6,621 bases of DNA from an uncultured Veillonella sp. (GCA_900552445.1 URZS01000061.1:1-6621); one strand, 5' to 3'. Counted from the first letter of the stretch, positions 1 to 6,621 are shown. A program made the numbers and translations. The notes: generated from the sequence alone by a model not told the origin.

Positions 1-423
1 TGAAGATAAGTTACGTTTCGTAGTAGCCCCTACTATAGCAAAGCCAATGAAGAATGCCAGTGTGCCTACTAATGCAGGAATGACTACATCAAACACATTA
101 TATCGCAACGATATCAAGGTCAATGTAAGGCCATTCAAAGCACTATAGAGGAAGAACATACCACGCAAAGTCATTACGTTTGCCGTGTATGCTCGAGCGC
201 TAAATAGAACTATAACGCCAAGCTCTACTAATAAGATAATATTGAAGTTTTGGTACGCAAAGCGCAACCAGTTTGGATTTGCTAACGCAGCAAATCCAAC
301 ACCGATAGTTGTAAGCAAACCTACAACCATCCACAAGAAAGATCCCTTCAAACGTTGGGATACAATACTTTCAACCTGAGCAACTTGAGAGTTGCTAGGT
401 CCTGTTACATTATATGGATTCAT
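1..423 (-). CDS. Bax inhibitor-1/YccA family membrane protein (3' end outside window)
   Basis: This open frame runs from an ATG at 423 off the left edge, giving 141 N-terminal residues and no stop. The family consists of multi-pass inner-membrane proteins of roughly 220-240 residues; members include E. coli YccA, which interacts with the protease FtsH, and B. subtilis YetJ, a pH-sensitive calcium leak. What is visible: a polar N-terminus (about 1-27), then hydrophobic segments at about 29-47, 61-77, 86-106 and 113-133. The segment around SALNGLTLTLI (95-105) and the loop ending in ATTKRNLS (133-140) resemble the BI-1 signature, in which TTKR(D/N)LS follows a transmembrane helix. The C-terminal helices, including the aspartates tied to pH sensing, lie outside the window. 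The ATG follows AGGAG (431-435) by 7 bases and lies 25 bases after the pyk stop with no terminator between, so co-transcription with pyk is likely. The family call is fairly sure; substrate and role are unknown. Confidence 0.85.
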   Translation of the reverse strand, partial: MNPYNVTGPSNSQVAQVESIVSQRLKGSFLWMVVGLLTTIGVGFAALANPNWLRFAYQNFNIILLVELGVIVLFSARAYTANVMTLRGMFFLYSALNGLTLTLISLRYNVFDVVIPALVGTLAFFIGFAIVGATTKRNLSS

Positions 424-430
424 AATATTT

Positions 431-437
431 CTCCTCT
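431..437 (-). promoter_or_regulatory. Ribosome binding site of the BI-1 family gene
   Basis: On the minus strand AGAGGAG lies 7 bases before the ATG at 423, inside the 25-base gap after the pyk stop codon. It fixes the start of a gene whose 3' end is not visible. It also supports translation from a transcript shared with pyk, since the gap is too short for a separate promoter and terminator. Confidence 0.7.
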
Positions 438-448
438 TTACTCTCTAC

Positions 449-2197
449 CTATCGAGCATTGGCAATGCCTGCAAACACCTTGCCTCGCTCGCCATCGATA
501 GTTACCTCTTGACCTTCAAGAAGTACGTCATGAGCATTTTTAGCGCCTAAAATTACAGGAATACCATAGGTAATGCCTGCAATAGCACTGTCAGAGGTAT
601 AACCATCTTCAACAGCGATAATGCCGCCTGCACGTTTTGCAATAGCCATTAATTCAGGTTCCATTGTGCCCACCACAAGGATGTCGCCGTCTTTGAAGCT
701 TTCATAATTGCCCTTATGATTAGCAGCAATGAATACTGTGCCTGTAACGGATTTACGCAAAATACCATTACCAGATAAGAGTACTTGGCCTGCAATATGA
801 ACGCGAATCATATTTGTAGTACCTGTAGCACCAGATGGTACACCAGCAGTTACGACTACAAGATCACCAGACTCAATCGCCCCTGTACCAAGAGCACCTG
901 TAATCGCTTGTTTAACCATTTCATCAGAGTTAACGATTTCATGGCCTTTAATAGCCTCTACGCCCCAGCATAATTGCATGCGACGAATTGTTTCGTCATG
1001 CGGTGTTACGGCAATAATTTTGCAAGCCGGACGATGGCGAGCAGTACTAAGCGCCGTATGACCAGATTCAGTACATGTCAAAATAGCGGCAGCCCCAAGG
1101 TTTTGAGCGATGCGCACACTTGCTAAACATACAGCACTGGTAGTCGTCATATCCTCATCTTGACGAGCACGGTTTTTGCTATCGTAAATCGCCGCTTGTT
1201 CTGTTACCTCTGCAATGCGTGTCATAGTCGCAACCGCCTCTACTGGGTAAGCACCATTTGCGGTCTCACCAGACAACATGATCGCATCCGTACCATCCAA
1301 GATGGCATTGGCTACGTCACTTGCTTCCGCCCGTGTAGGACGTGGATTTTGAATCATGGACTCCAGCATTTGGGTTGCCGTAATAACTGGTTTACCCAAA
1401 TCATTACATTTTTCAATCATCATTTTTTGAAGTACTGGTACCTCTTCTGCAGGGATTTCTACACCAAGGTCACCACGAGCAACCATGAGGCCGTCCGCTA
1501 CTTCTAAAATTTCATCAATGTTTTTAACACCTTCTGCATTTTCAATTTTCGCGATAATCTTGATATCTTTCTTTTCAGACTCAAGGATACGGCGAATGGC
1601 TACAATGTCCTTACCGCGCTGCATAAAGGAGGCCGCCACAAAGTCTACCCCTTGTTGGCAACCAAAGCGCAAATCTGCTTCGTCCTGTTCAGATACAGGT
1701 GGCAAGCTAAGTGCTACGCCTGGCACAGCCACCCGTTTACGGTTACCGATTTCACCACTATTTTGAACGGTAGTAACGATGTTATTCCCTTCGATAGCAT
1801 CGATAGTAAGCGTTACAAGGCCGTCAGCTAAGAGGATTTTATCCCCTACGGACACGTCGCCTACAAGACCTTTGTGGTTCACGGAGCTAAGCTCTTTTGT
1901 ACCTTCCACATCATCTGTAGTCAATGTAAACTTTTGACCTGCTTCGAGGAACACTTTGCCCTCTTTAAATAGGCCAAGACGAACCTCAGGACCTTTCGTA
2001 TCGAGCAATAAGGCGATTGGTTTATTAACAATCATCGCCGCATCACGCACCATTTGCATGCGCTCTGCTTGCTCTTCGTGAGATCCATGAGAGAAGTTGA
2101 AACGAGCCACGTTCATACCAGCTCGCATCATATCTTCCAAGATACCAAATTTATCTGTTCCTGGACCTACAGTACATACGATTTTTGTACGTTTCAT
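449..2197 (-). CDS. pyk: Pyruvate kinase, long form with C-terminal PEP-utilizer-like domain
   Basis: This cytosolic enzyme transfers phosphate from phosphoenolpyruvate to ADP, giving pyruvate and ATP. The 582 residues match the long Bacillus/Geobacillus type (about 585). Domain A (about 1-70 and 155-340) forms the barrel and domain B (about 71-155) the lid. Domain C (about 341-470) carries the effector-type loop TESGHTA (376-382). A swivelling PEP-utilizer-like domain follows (about 478-582). Visible active-site residues are R32, N34 and S36 in RFNFSHG, D66 and T67 in LLDTKGPEVR, catalytic K217 and metal-binding E219 in AKIENAEG, D243 in VARGDLG and T275 in TATQMLES. All look intact. The swivel motif reads YTSD (533-536), where Bacillus-type enzymes have LTSH. 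The ATG is preceded by a full AGGAGG (2202-2207) at a short 4-base spacing. dnaE lies 92 bases upstream and a BI-1 family gene 25 bases downstream. Confidence 0.97.
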   Translation of the reverse strand: MKRTKIVCTVGPGTDKFGILEDMMRAGMNVARFNFSHGSHEEQAERMQMVRDAAMIVNKPIALLLDTKGPEVRLGLFKEGKVFLEAGQKFTLTTDDVEGTKELSSVNHKGLVGDVSVGDKILLADGLVTLTIDAIEGNNIVTTVQNSGEIGNRKRVAVPGVALSLPPVSEQDEADLRFGCQQGVDFVAASFMQRGKDIVAIRRILESEKKDIKIIAKIENAEGVKNIDEILEVADGLMVARGDLGVEIPAEEVPVLQKMMIEKCNDLGKPVITATQMLESMIQNPRPTRAEASDVANAILDGTDAIMLSGETANGAYPVEAVATMTRIAEVTEQAAIYDSKNRARQDEDMTTTSAVCLASVRIAQNLGAAAILTCTESGHTALSTARHRPACKIIAVTPHDETIRRMQLCWGVEAIKGHEIVNSDEMVKQAITGALGTGAIESGDLVVVTAGVPSGATGTTNMIRVHIAGQVLLSGNGILRKSVTGTVFIAANHKGNYESFKDGDILVVGTMEPELMAIAKRAGGIIAVEDGYTSDSAIAGITYGIPVILGAKNAHDVLLEGQEVTIDGERGKVFAGIANAR

Positions 2198-2243
2198 GTT
2201 TCCTCCTATGAAAGTAACCCCTAGACGGGATTTTTCATTTCTT

Positions 2244-2272
2244 ATGATATAAATGTTCGTGAAAGCTATCTA
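2244..2272 (-). promoter_or_regulatory. Candidate sigma-70-type promoter for pyk
   Basis: In the dnaE-pyk gap the minus strand has TAGATA (2267-2272, four of six to the -35 consensus), a 17-base spacer and TATCAT (2244-2249, five of six to the -10 consensus). Transcription from it would start near 2237 and give a leader of about 40 bases before the pyk ATG at 2197. No convincing terminator follows dnaE, so pyk could be read both from upstream and from this site. The match is weak and such matches occur by chance in AT-rich DNA. Confidence 0.3.
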
Positions 2273-2289
2273 AACCACACGCACATATG

Positions 2290-5200
2290 TTATTGGACCT
2301 CTACAGAGCCATCACCTAATATAGCTTCAATAGCCTTAATAGATTCATCACTAGGGTCAAAGCACATGTTCGGTGGCAAGTTAATGCGTTTCCGTTGACG
2401 GTGTAAGTATAGTGATGTTGGTACAGAGCCTGCGGTGCTAGTTAACACTCGTTTCAAGGCCTCACTATTTTCTGGCGTGTCATATTGGCTATAAATATGG
2501 ATAGCTACATGTTTCGCCTGACTATAGTTTACCTTTAACGGCATAATGCGGTCTGCAATAATTTGCACACCCTTTTCATCCGCATCAACGCGGCCTTTTA
2601 CCTTAACGATCATATCAACAGCAAGGAACTGTTGACTTTGACTAAAGACCTTCGGGAACGCCACAACATTAGCCGCACCAGAATAATCTTCGATGCGAAG
2701 AATGGACATAACCTCATTTCGTCTCGTCATGCGGTCCGTCTTATTTTCAATCAAGCCCCCAAAGGTAATGGTTTGACCATCATACTGCTCTGGATTTTCT
2801 ACGAGAGCGCCTAGTTCAAATAAGCCCTCTAATTCCTTTGCATAGCCTTGCAATGGATGGCCTGTAATGTAAAAGCCTGTATATTCCTTTTCATCCTTTA
2901 ATTTATCGTCTTCCGATAAATCCTCTACATTCGGTACAGGGATGAAGTCAACGGACTCTTCTATATCCCCAAAAAGGCTCATGGTGCCCATAGCGGCATC
3001 CTTTTGCTCTTTGGCGCCAACGGCTTGAGCACTTTCATACATGTGCAATAATTGGTTTCGGTTTTCCTTGAAACCATCCATAGCGCCGCAGCGAATGAGA
3101 CTTTCAAGAAGTCGTTTATTAACAACCTTGTTGTCCACTCGTTTACAGAAATCTACGATATCCGTATAGAGGCCGTGCTCATTGCGCTCGCGAATCAAGC
3201 GATCAATGGCATTATCACCTACGTTCTTGATGCCGCCAAGGCCGAAGCGAATGGCATCGCCTTGCACGGCGAAGCTGCGCTCAGAATAGTTAATATCTGG
3301 GCCTAAAACCTTAACATTGTGCTTCTTACAAGAGTTAATGTAATACGTTAACTTTTGCATGTTCTGCATGAAGCTCGTCATGGTAGCGGCCATAAATTCT
3401 GGGAAATAGTGGGCCTTCAAATACGCCGTTTGGTACGCAATGTACGCATAAGCCGCACTATGTGATTTATTAAAGCCATAGCCAGCAAAGTATACGAGCA
3501 AATCGAATACTTCGTTTGCAATGGACTCTTCTATACCATTATTTATGGAACCTTGAATAAAGGACTCGCGCTGAGCCTTAAGAACAGATTCCTTTTTCTT
3601 ACCCATGGCGCGGCGCATCAAGTCCGCTTGACCAAGGGAGAAACCACCCATGGCGGACGCAATCTGCATAACCTGTTCTTGGTATAAGATTACACCAAAG
3701 GTGTCTTTTAATATTGGTTCCAAAATTGGATGTAAATAAGTAACCTCTTTTTTACCGTGACGGCGGTCGATAAAGTCCGCCACCATGCCAGAGCCTAGTG
3801 GGCCTGGACGGTACAAGGCTACCAATGGAATTAAGTCTTCAAAATGCTCAGGCTTAAGGTCCATAACGAGCTTGGTGATACCTTCCGACTCGAGCTGGAA
3901 TACACCAGACGTGTCGCCTTTTGTAAGGATATCACAAGCGGCCTTATCATCGAGTGGAATGGCATCTAAATCGAGGTCGATACCGCGGTTCGCCTTGATG
4001 AGCTTTAAGGCATCCCCCATAACCGTTAAGGTACGAAGGCCCAAGAAGTCCATCTTTAAGAGCCCTAGTTCCTCGATATTATCCTTATCGTACTGCGTAA
4101 CAAAGCCTTCTTCGTTGGCATTTTGTACCGGTACGTGGTCATCTAGAGGGTCCGCAGAAATTACGACACCCGCCGCATGAGTGGACGAATTGCGCGCTAT
4201 ACCTTCTAGCTTTTTACCAAAATCAAATAACTCTTTAACGTTTGGATCGGCTTCGTATAAAGCTTTTAACTCTTTGCCTTGTAGAGCCTTATCTAAGGTA
4301 ATCCCCAGTTCGTTGGGAATCATCTTCGCAATGCGGTTTACTTCCGCCAGTGGCAAGTCCAGCACGCGGCCTACGTCGCGGATAACGGCGCGCGCTGCCT
4401 CAGTACCAAAGGTGATAATCTGGGATACGCGCTCTTGCCCGTATTTTCGTGTTACATATTCGATAGCTTGACCACGCTTTTCATAGCAGAAGTCAATATC
4501 AATATCGGGCATGCTTACCCGCTCTGGATTCAAGAACCGTTCAAAGAGCAAATCGTATTTTAAAGGATCAAGACCTGTAATGCCTAATAGATAGGCGACC
4601 ACAGAACCTGCCGCTGAACCACGACCTGGACCTACTAAAATATCGTGCTCACGAGCATAGCGTACATAGTCCCATACGATGAGGAAGTAGTCCTCAAAGC
4701 CCATGGTACCGATAACGTCTAACTCATAGTCGAGACGCTTTTGTAACTCTTCAGACGTTTCACCATAAAGGCGTGGAATTTCTCGTTCACAAACCTTACG
4801 TAAATAGGTTTTAGACGTTTCCCCTTCTGGTACATCAAAGTGTGGTAAGTGATGTTCGTCGAAATTAAATTCTACGTTACAACGATCTGCAATTTTTAAT
4901 GTATTTTCAATGGCTCCAGGAATATGTGAGAATAGCTGCGCCATCTCATCCCCAGATTTTAGATAGAACTCATCATTAGGGAATTTTAAACGGTCTACCT
5001 CGGCACGACGACGGCCTGTAGAAATACATACCTTAATATCTTGCGCGTCCGCATCCTCTTTTAAGACATAGTGGAAGTCATTAGACGCTACGATGCCAAG
5101 ACCGTATTCCTTGCTAAGCTTAATGAGCTCCTCTTGGGCCTTTGCCTCCTCTGGCAAGCCATGATTTTGGATTTCTAAGAAGAAATTATCTTTCCCGTAG

Positions 5201-5697
5201 GTCTCGATATACCACTCTATGGAACGCTTGGCGCCTTCCATATTATCTTGCAAAATATACTGAGGAATTTCCCCTTGAATACACGCACTGAGTGCAATTA
5301 TGCCCTTGCTGTATTGACGCAATAAATCGCGGTCTGCACGAGGACGATACAACATACCTTCCGTCGATGCTTTTGACACGATTTTAACGAGATTACGATA
5401 CCCTTCCATGGTCTCCGCCAACAAGATAAGATGTTTTAACCGTTCACGGCTGCGACCTTCAGGACGATCGAATCGGCTGTTTTCCGTTACATATACTTCA
5501 CAACCGATGATTGGCTTAACGCCTTGGTCCATACATTCTTTGTAGAAATAAATAGCGGCGTACATATTGCCGTGATCTGTAATGGCAAGGGCCGGCTGAT
5601 TTAACTCCTTCGCACGACGTACCATGTCAGGCAAACGACTGATGCCGTCTAGCAAACTAAACTCTGTATGACTATGTAAATGTACAAATGGCTGCAT
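2290..5697 (-). CDS. dnaE: DNA polymerase III alpha subunit (DnaE, C-family polymerase)
   Basis: This is a catalytic subunit of the bacterial replicase, acting at the fork with the sliding clamp and clamp loader. The 1135 residues suit a full-length DnaE. Domain order: PHP (about 1-275), palm/thumb/fingers polymerase core (about 280-790), helix-hairpin-helix region (about 800-890, with GLGGIKNVG at 819-827), OB fold (about 975-1055) and a C-terminal domain. Catalytic aspartates are D398 and D400 in PDIDIDF and D550 in LLKMDFLG. GPGRGSAAGS (356-365) and THAAGVVIS (506-514) are further family motifs. Unlike E. coli DnaE, the PHP domain keeps metal-ligand-type residues (H6, H8, H42, E67, H89, C139, D207, H209). 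TMSLF (905-909) sits where the clamp-binding motif is expected. The PHP-first layout and absence of an inserted exonuclease domain exclude PolC. Whether the cell also has PolC cannot be seen here. The start has an excellent ribosome binding site overlapping the preceding gene's stop. Confidence 0.97.
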   Translation of the reverse strand: MQPFVHLHSHTEFSLLDGISRLPDMVRRAKELNQPALAITDHGNMYAAIYFYKECMDQGVKPIIGCEVYVTENSRFDRPEGRSRERLKHLILLAETMEGYRNLVKIVSKASTEGMLYRPRADRDLLRQYSKGIIALSACIQGEIPQYILQDNMEGAKRSIEWYIETYGKDNFFLEIQNHGLPEEAKAQEELIKLSKEYGLGIVASNDFHYVLKEDADAQDIKVCISTGRRRAEVDRLKFPNDEFYLKSGDEMAQLFSHIPGAIENTLKIADRCNVEFNFDEHHLPHFDVPEGETSKTYLRKVCEREIPRLYGETSEELQKRLDYELDVIGTMGFEDYFLIVWDYVRYAREHDILVGPGRGSAAGSVVAYLLGITGLDPLKYDLLFERFLNPERVSMPDIDIDFCYEKRGQAIEYVTRKYGQERVSQIITFGTEAARAVIRDVGRVLDLPLAEVNRIAKMIPNELGITLDKALQGKELKALYEADPNVKELFDFGKKLEGIARNSSTHAAGVVISADPLDDHVPVQNANEEGFVTQYDKDNIEELGLLKMDFLGLRTLTVMGDALKLIKANRGIDLDLDAIPLDDKAACDILTKGDTSGVFQLESEGITKLVMDLKPEHFEDLIPLVALYRPGPLGSGMVADFIDRRHGKKEVTYLHPILEPILKDTFGVILYQEQVMQIASAMGGFSLGQADLMRRAMGKKKESVLKAQRESFIQGSINNGIEESIANEVFDLLVYFAGYGFNKSHSAAYAYIAYQTAYLKAHYFPEFMAATMTSFMQNMQKLTYYINSCKKHNVKVLGPDINYSERSFAVQGDAIRFGLGGIKNVGDNAIDRLIRERNEHGLYTDIVDFCKRVDNKVVNKRLLESLIRCGAMDGFKENRNQLLHMYESAQAVGAKEQKDAAMGTMSLFGDIEESVDFIPVPNVEDLSEDDKLKDEKEYTGFYITGHPLQGYAKELEGLFELGALVENPEQYDGQTITFGGLIENKTDRMTRRNEVMSILRIEDYSGAANVVAFPKVFSQSQQFLAVDMIVKVKGRVDADEKGVQIIADRIMPLKVNYSQAKHVAIHIYSQYDTPENSEALKRVLTSTAGSVPTSLYLHRQRKRINLPPNMCFDPSDESIKAIEAILGDGSVEVQ

Positions 5698-5701
5698 GGT
5701 A

Positions 5702-5712
5702 CACCTCCTTTA
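5702..5712 (-). promoter_or_regulatory. Strong dnaE ribosome binding site overlapping the upstream stop codon
   Basis: On the minus strand the peptidase gene's TAA stop (5712-5710) runs straight into AAGGAGGTG (5710-5702), a nine-base perfect complement to the usual 16S rRNA 3' end. GGAGG ends 6 bases before the dnaE ATG at 5697. The 12-base intergenic distance and the shared bases imply one transcript and probably translational coupling. This also settles the dnaE start. Confidence 0.8.
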
Positions 5713-6453
5713 AGGGCGATGAGCAAAATACACGTTCAATGACTTCTTACGAGCCTTCCAATCTGGCAAAAACTGTGCCACTAGATTGTGAAAGTTCTTG
5801 GAATGGTCTAAATATTTAAAATGAGCAAACTCATGAACCATGACGTACTCAATATACGCCTGTGGCCCCTCTAATAAGCGCGTGTTCATCTTGATGAGCT
5901 GCTTTGCGGGCGTACAAGAACCCCAACGACTCTTCATACGCTGCTGTTTTATGGTTGGCATAGGTACATCAATACCTTGCTTGTGAAAGCGTTGATACAC
6001 GACCTTCGCCCAATGGACAAAGACCTTCTCCCCTAAATTACGCCAATAACTTTGCATTAATTTATGCTTCGCTTCATAGGTCGTTCCTCGCGGTACTACC
6101 ATAGTAAGGATAGCTTTTCCGTCAAAGCCGATATGAGGCTTTCCATTTTGCTCAACTAGACGCAACGTAACGGGAATGCCGAGGATTGATAAGCTTTCAC
6201 CATTCACATACTGCAACGCATCGACGCGCTTGGCATTCAATGCATCAATCTTGTAACGAGCCCGCTCAATGGAGGGCATATTTTCGATAACAAATTTATC
6301 TATCACATGATCCGGTATGTACCCATTCGCCGACACATGGATCACACCATCCTTTGTAATGCGCATGTTCATGTTCTTCACACGCTTGATGGTTAACTCA
6401 TATTCAATTCTGTCGCCATTATAGGTAATAGACCTAGTTGTTGAAGTATTCAT
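5710..6453 (-). CDS. YgjP-like (DUF45) zinc metallopeptidase domain protein
   Basis: A predicted cytosolic zinc-dependent peptidase of the YgjP/DUF45 group, related to the M48 and SprT-like families. Its substrate is unknown. Numbered from the ATG at 6453 (247 residues), the N-terminal half holds the beta-rich region typical of the family, beginning near ITYNGDRIEYELTIKR. RMKSRWGSC (172-180) is a family hallmark, and VHEFAHFKYLDHSKNF carries the HExxH zinc and catalytic motif (H207, E208, H211) with H217 as the probable third ligand. There is no signal peptide or membrane segment. The frame stays open to a GTG at 6477 (255 residues), but the extra eight residues (first residue then MFYDKIKG) look non-conserved, have no ribosome binding site and overlap a promoter-like sequence. 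I therefore prefer the ATG, although its AAAAGG is only one base away, too close for a normal site. It is first in the visible cluster and lies 12 bases from dnaE. No functional link between the two is known to me. Confidence 0.88.
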   Translation of the reverse strand: MNTSTTRSITYNGDRIEYELTIKRVKNMNMRITKDGVIHVSANGYIPDHVIDKFVIENMPSIERARYKIDALNAKRVDALQYVNGESLSILGIPVTLRLVEQNGKPHIGFDGKAILTMVVPRGTTYEAKHKLMQSYWRNLGEKVFVHWAKVVYQRFHKQGIDVPMPTIKQQRMKSRWGSCTPAKQLIKMNTRLLEGPQAYIEYVMVHEFAHFKYLDHSKNFHNLVAQFLPDWKARKKSLNVYFAHRP

Positions 6454-6465
6454 ACCTTTTATTTT

Positions 6466-6493
6466 ATCATAAAACACTCATAAAATCGTAAAA
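6466..6493 (-). promoter_or_regulatory. Candidate proximal promoter of the peptidase-dnaE unit
   Basis: On the minus strand TATGAT (6466-6471, five of six to the -10 consensus, followed by AAAAT) is preceded by TTTTAC or TTTACG (6487-6493) with a 15-16-base spacer. A start point just downstream would leave only a few bases before the ATG at 6453, so the mRNA would be nearly leaderless. That would fit the absence of a well-spaced ribosome binding site, and it would rule out the GTG at 6477. The -35 match and spacer are poor. Confidence 0.35.
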
Positions 6494-6504
6494 TTCTAGT
6501 GATT

Positions 6505-6532
6505 TTAATAGGAATTATTCGATATAGGTAAA
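6505..6532 (-). promoter_or_regulatory. Candidate distal promoter of the peptidase-dnaE unit
   Basis: Just after the upstream terminator, the minus strand has TTTACC (6527-6532), a 16-base spacer and TATTAA (6505-6510), each four of six to consensus. The expected start point is near 6498, giving a leader of about 45 bases to the ATG at 6453. It is an alternative or addition to the proximal candidate. The location between a terminator and the first gene is right, but the match is weak in a very AT-rich stretch. Confidence 0.25.
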
Positions 6533-6537
6533 ATGAT

Positions 6538-6583
6538 AAAAAAATAACAGATAGCTGATTGGTAAAACTCAACTATCTGTTAT
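6538..6583 (-). terminator. Intrinsic (Rho-independent) terminator of an upstream gene outside the window
   Basis: On the minus strand ATAACAGATAG pairs perfectly with CTATCTGTTAT. The stem continues inward with a G-U pair and three more pairs (TTGA with TCAG), giving about 15 pairs around a 10-base loop (6559-6568). A run of seven T follows on the minus strand (6544-6538). On the plus strand the hairpin is followed by A rather than T, so it works in one direction only. It ends transcription arriving from beyond 6621 and separates that gene from the peptidase-dnaE unit. The stem is long but rich in A-T pairs. Confidence 0.8.
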
Positions 6584-6621
6584 AAAAAAACAACATTATA
6601 ATTACACATTAATTATTAATT
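6584..6621. other. AT-rich intergenic tail at the right edge
   Basis: These 38 bases carry stop codons in several frames and no recognisable coding signal or motif. They are probably the 3' untranslated stretch between the end of an unseen minus-strand gene and its terminator. Confidence 0.5.

Noticed and set aside
185..379. Plus-strand 64-codon open frame at the left end
   Set aside because: The minus strand here encodes a coherent multi-pass membrane protein with BI-1 motifs and a proper ribosome binding site, so the plus-strand frame is its shadow.
1160..1766. Plus-strand open frames of 115 and 93 codons opposite pyk (1160-1507 and 1485-1766)
   Set aside because: They lie fully antisense to strongly conserved pyruvate kinase coding sequence, have no ribosome binding site context and show no recognisable domain. 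They look like codon-bias shadows.
2219..2230. Small CCC/GGG hairpin between dnaE and pyk as a possible dnaE terminator
   Set aside because: The stem has only three or four pairs and no T run follows on the minus strand, so it does not qualify as an intrinsic terminator.
2236..2255. Imperfect palindrome with CATTT/AAATG arms over the candidate pyk -10 element
   Set aside because: Only six of ten positions pair, in an AT-rich stretch, and it matches no operator I know. Too weak to call a regulator site.
2563..3306. Plus-strand open frames of 83-84 codons opposite the 3' part of dnaE
   Set aside because: They are antisense to intact dnaE, without start signals or recognisable protein features.
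3785..4471. Two abutting plus-strand open frames (131 and 96 codons) opposite dnaE
   Set aside because: They cover the most conserved part of the dnaE polymerase core in antisense and have low-complexity Ser/Pro/Arg-rich translations. The end-to-end arrangement is chance.

Overview
The window reads as an ordinary chromosomal housekeeping segment of a moderately AT-rich Firmicutes-like bacterium. The DnaE and pyruvate kinase sequences and the dnaE-pyk neighbourhood suggest the Negativicutes, possibly a Veillonella-like organism. That placement is an impression from protein style and base composition, not a database match. All recognisable genes lie on the minus strand, so transcription runs from high to low coordinates.

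Layout in transcription order: (1) 6478-6621 is an intergenic region. It holds a good intrinsic terminator (6538-6583) that closes an unseen upstream gene, then weak candidate promoters. (2) 5710-6453 encodes a YgjP/DUF45-type zinc metallopeptidase, with a possible GTG start at 6477. (3) 2290-5697 is dnaE, the replicative DNA polymerase III alpha subunit. Its very strong ribosome binding site overlaps the stop codon of the peptidase gene. (4) A 92-base gap (2198-2289) holds a weak candidate promoter. (5) 449-2197 is pyk, a long-form pyruvate kinase with a C-terminal PEP-utilizer-like swivel domain. (6) After 25 bases comes a gene that starts at 423 and runs off the left edge. It encodes a Bax inhibitor-1/YccA-type membrane protein; 141 N-terminal residues are visible.

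Spacing and the lack of internal terminators suggest one co-directional cluster: peptidase and dnaE tightly coupled, pyk and the BI-1 gene tightly coupled, and pyk possibly also served by its own promoter. Together the genes cover DNA replication, the last step of glycolysis and two probable protein or membrane quality-control functions. I see no mobile element, CRISPR array, RNA gene or obviously new system. The most interesting points are in pyk and its position: the swivel-domain TSH motif reads TSD, pyk lies directly downstream of dnaE, and pfkA, often found between these two genes in Firmicutes, is absent.
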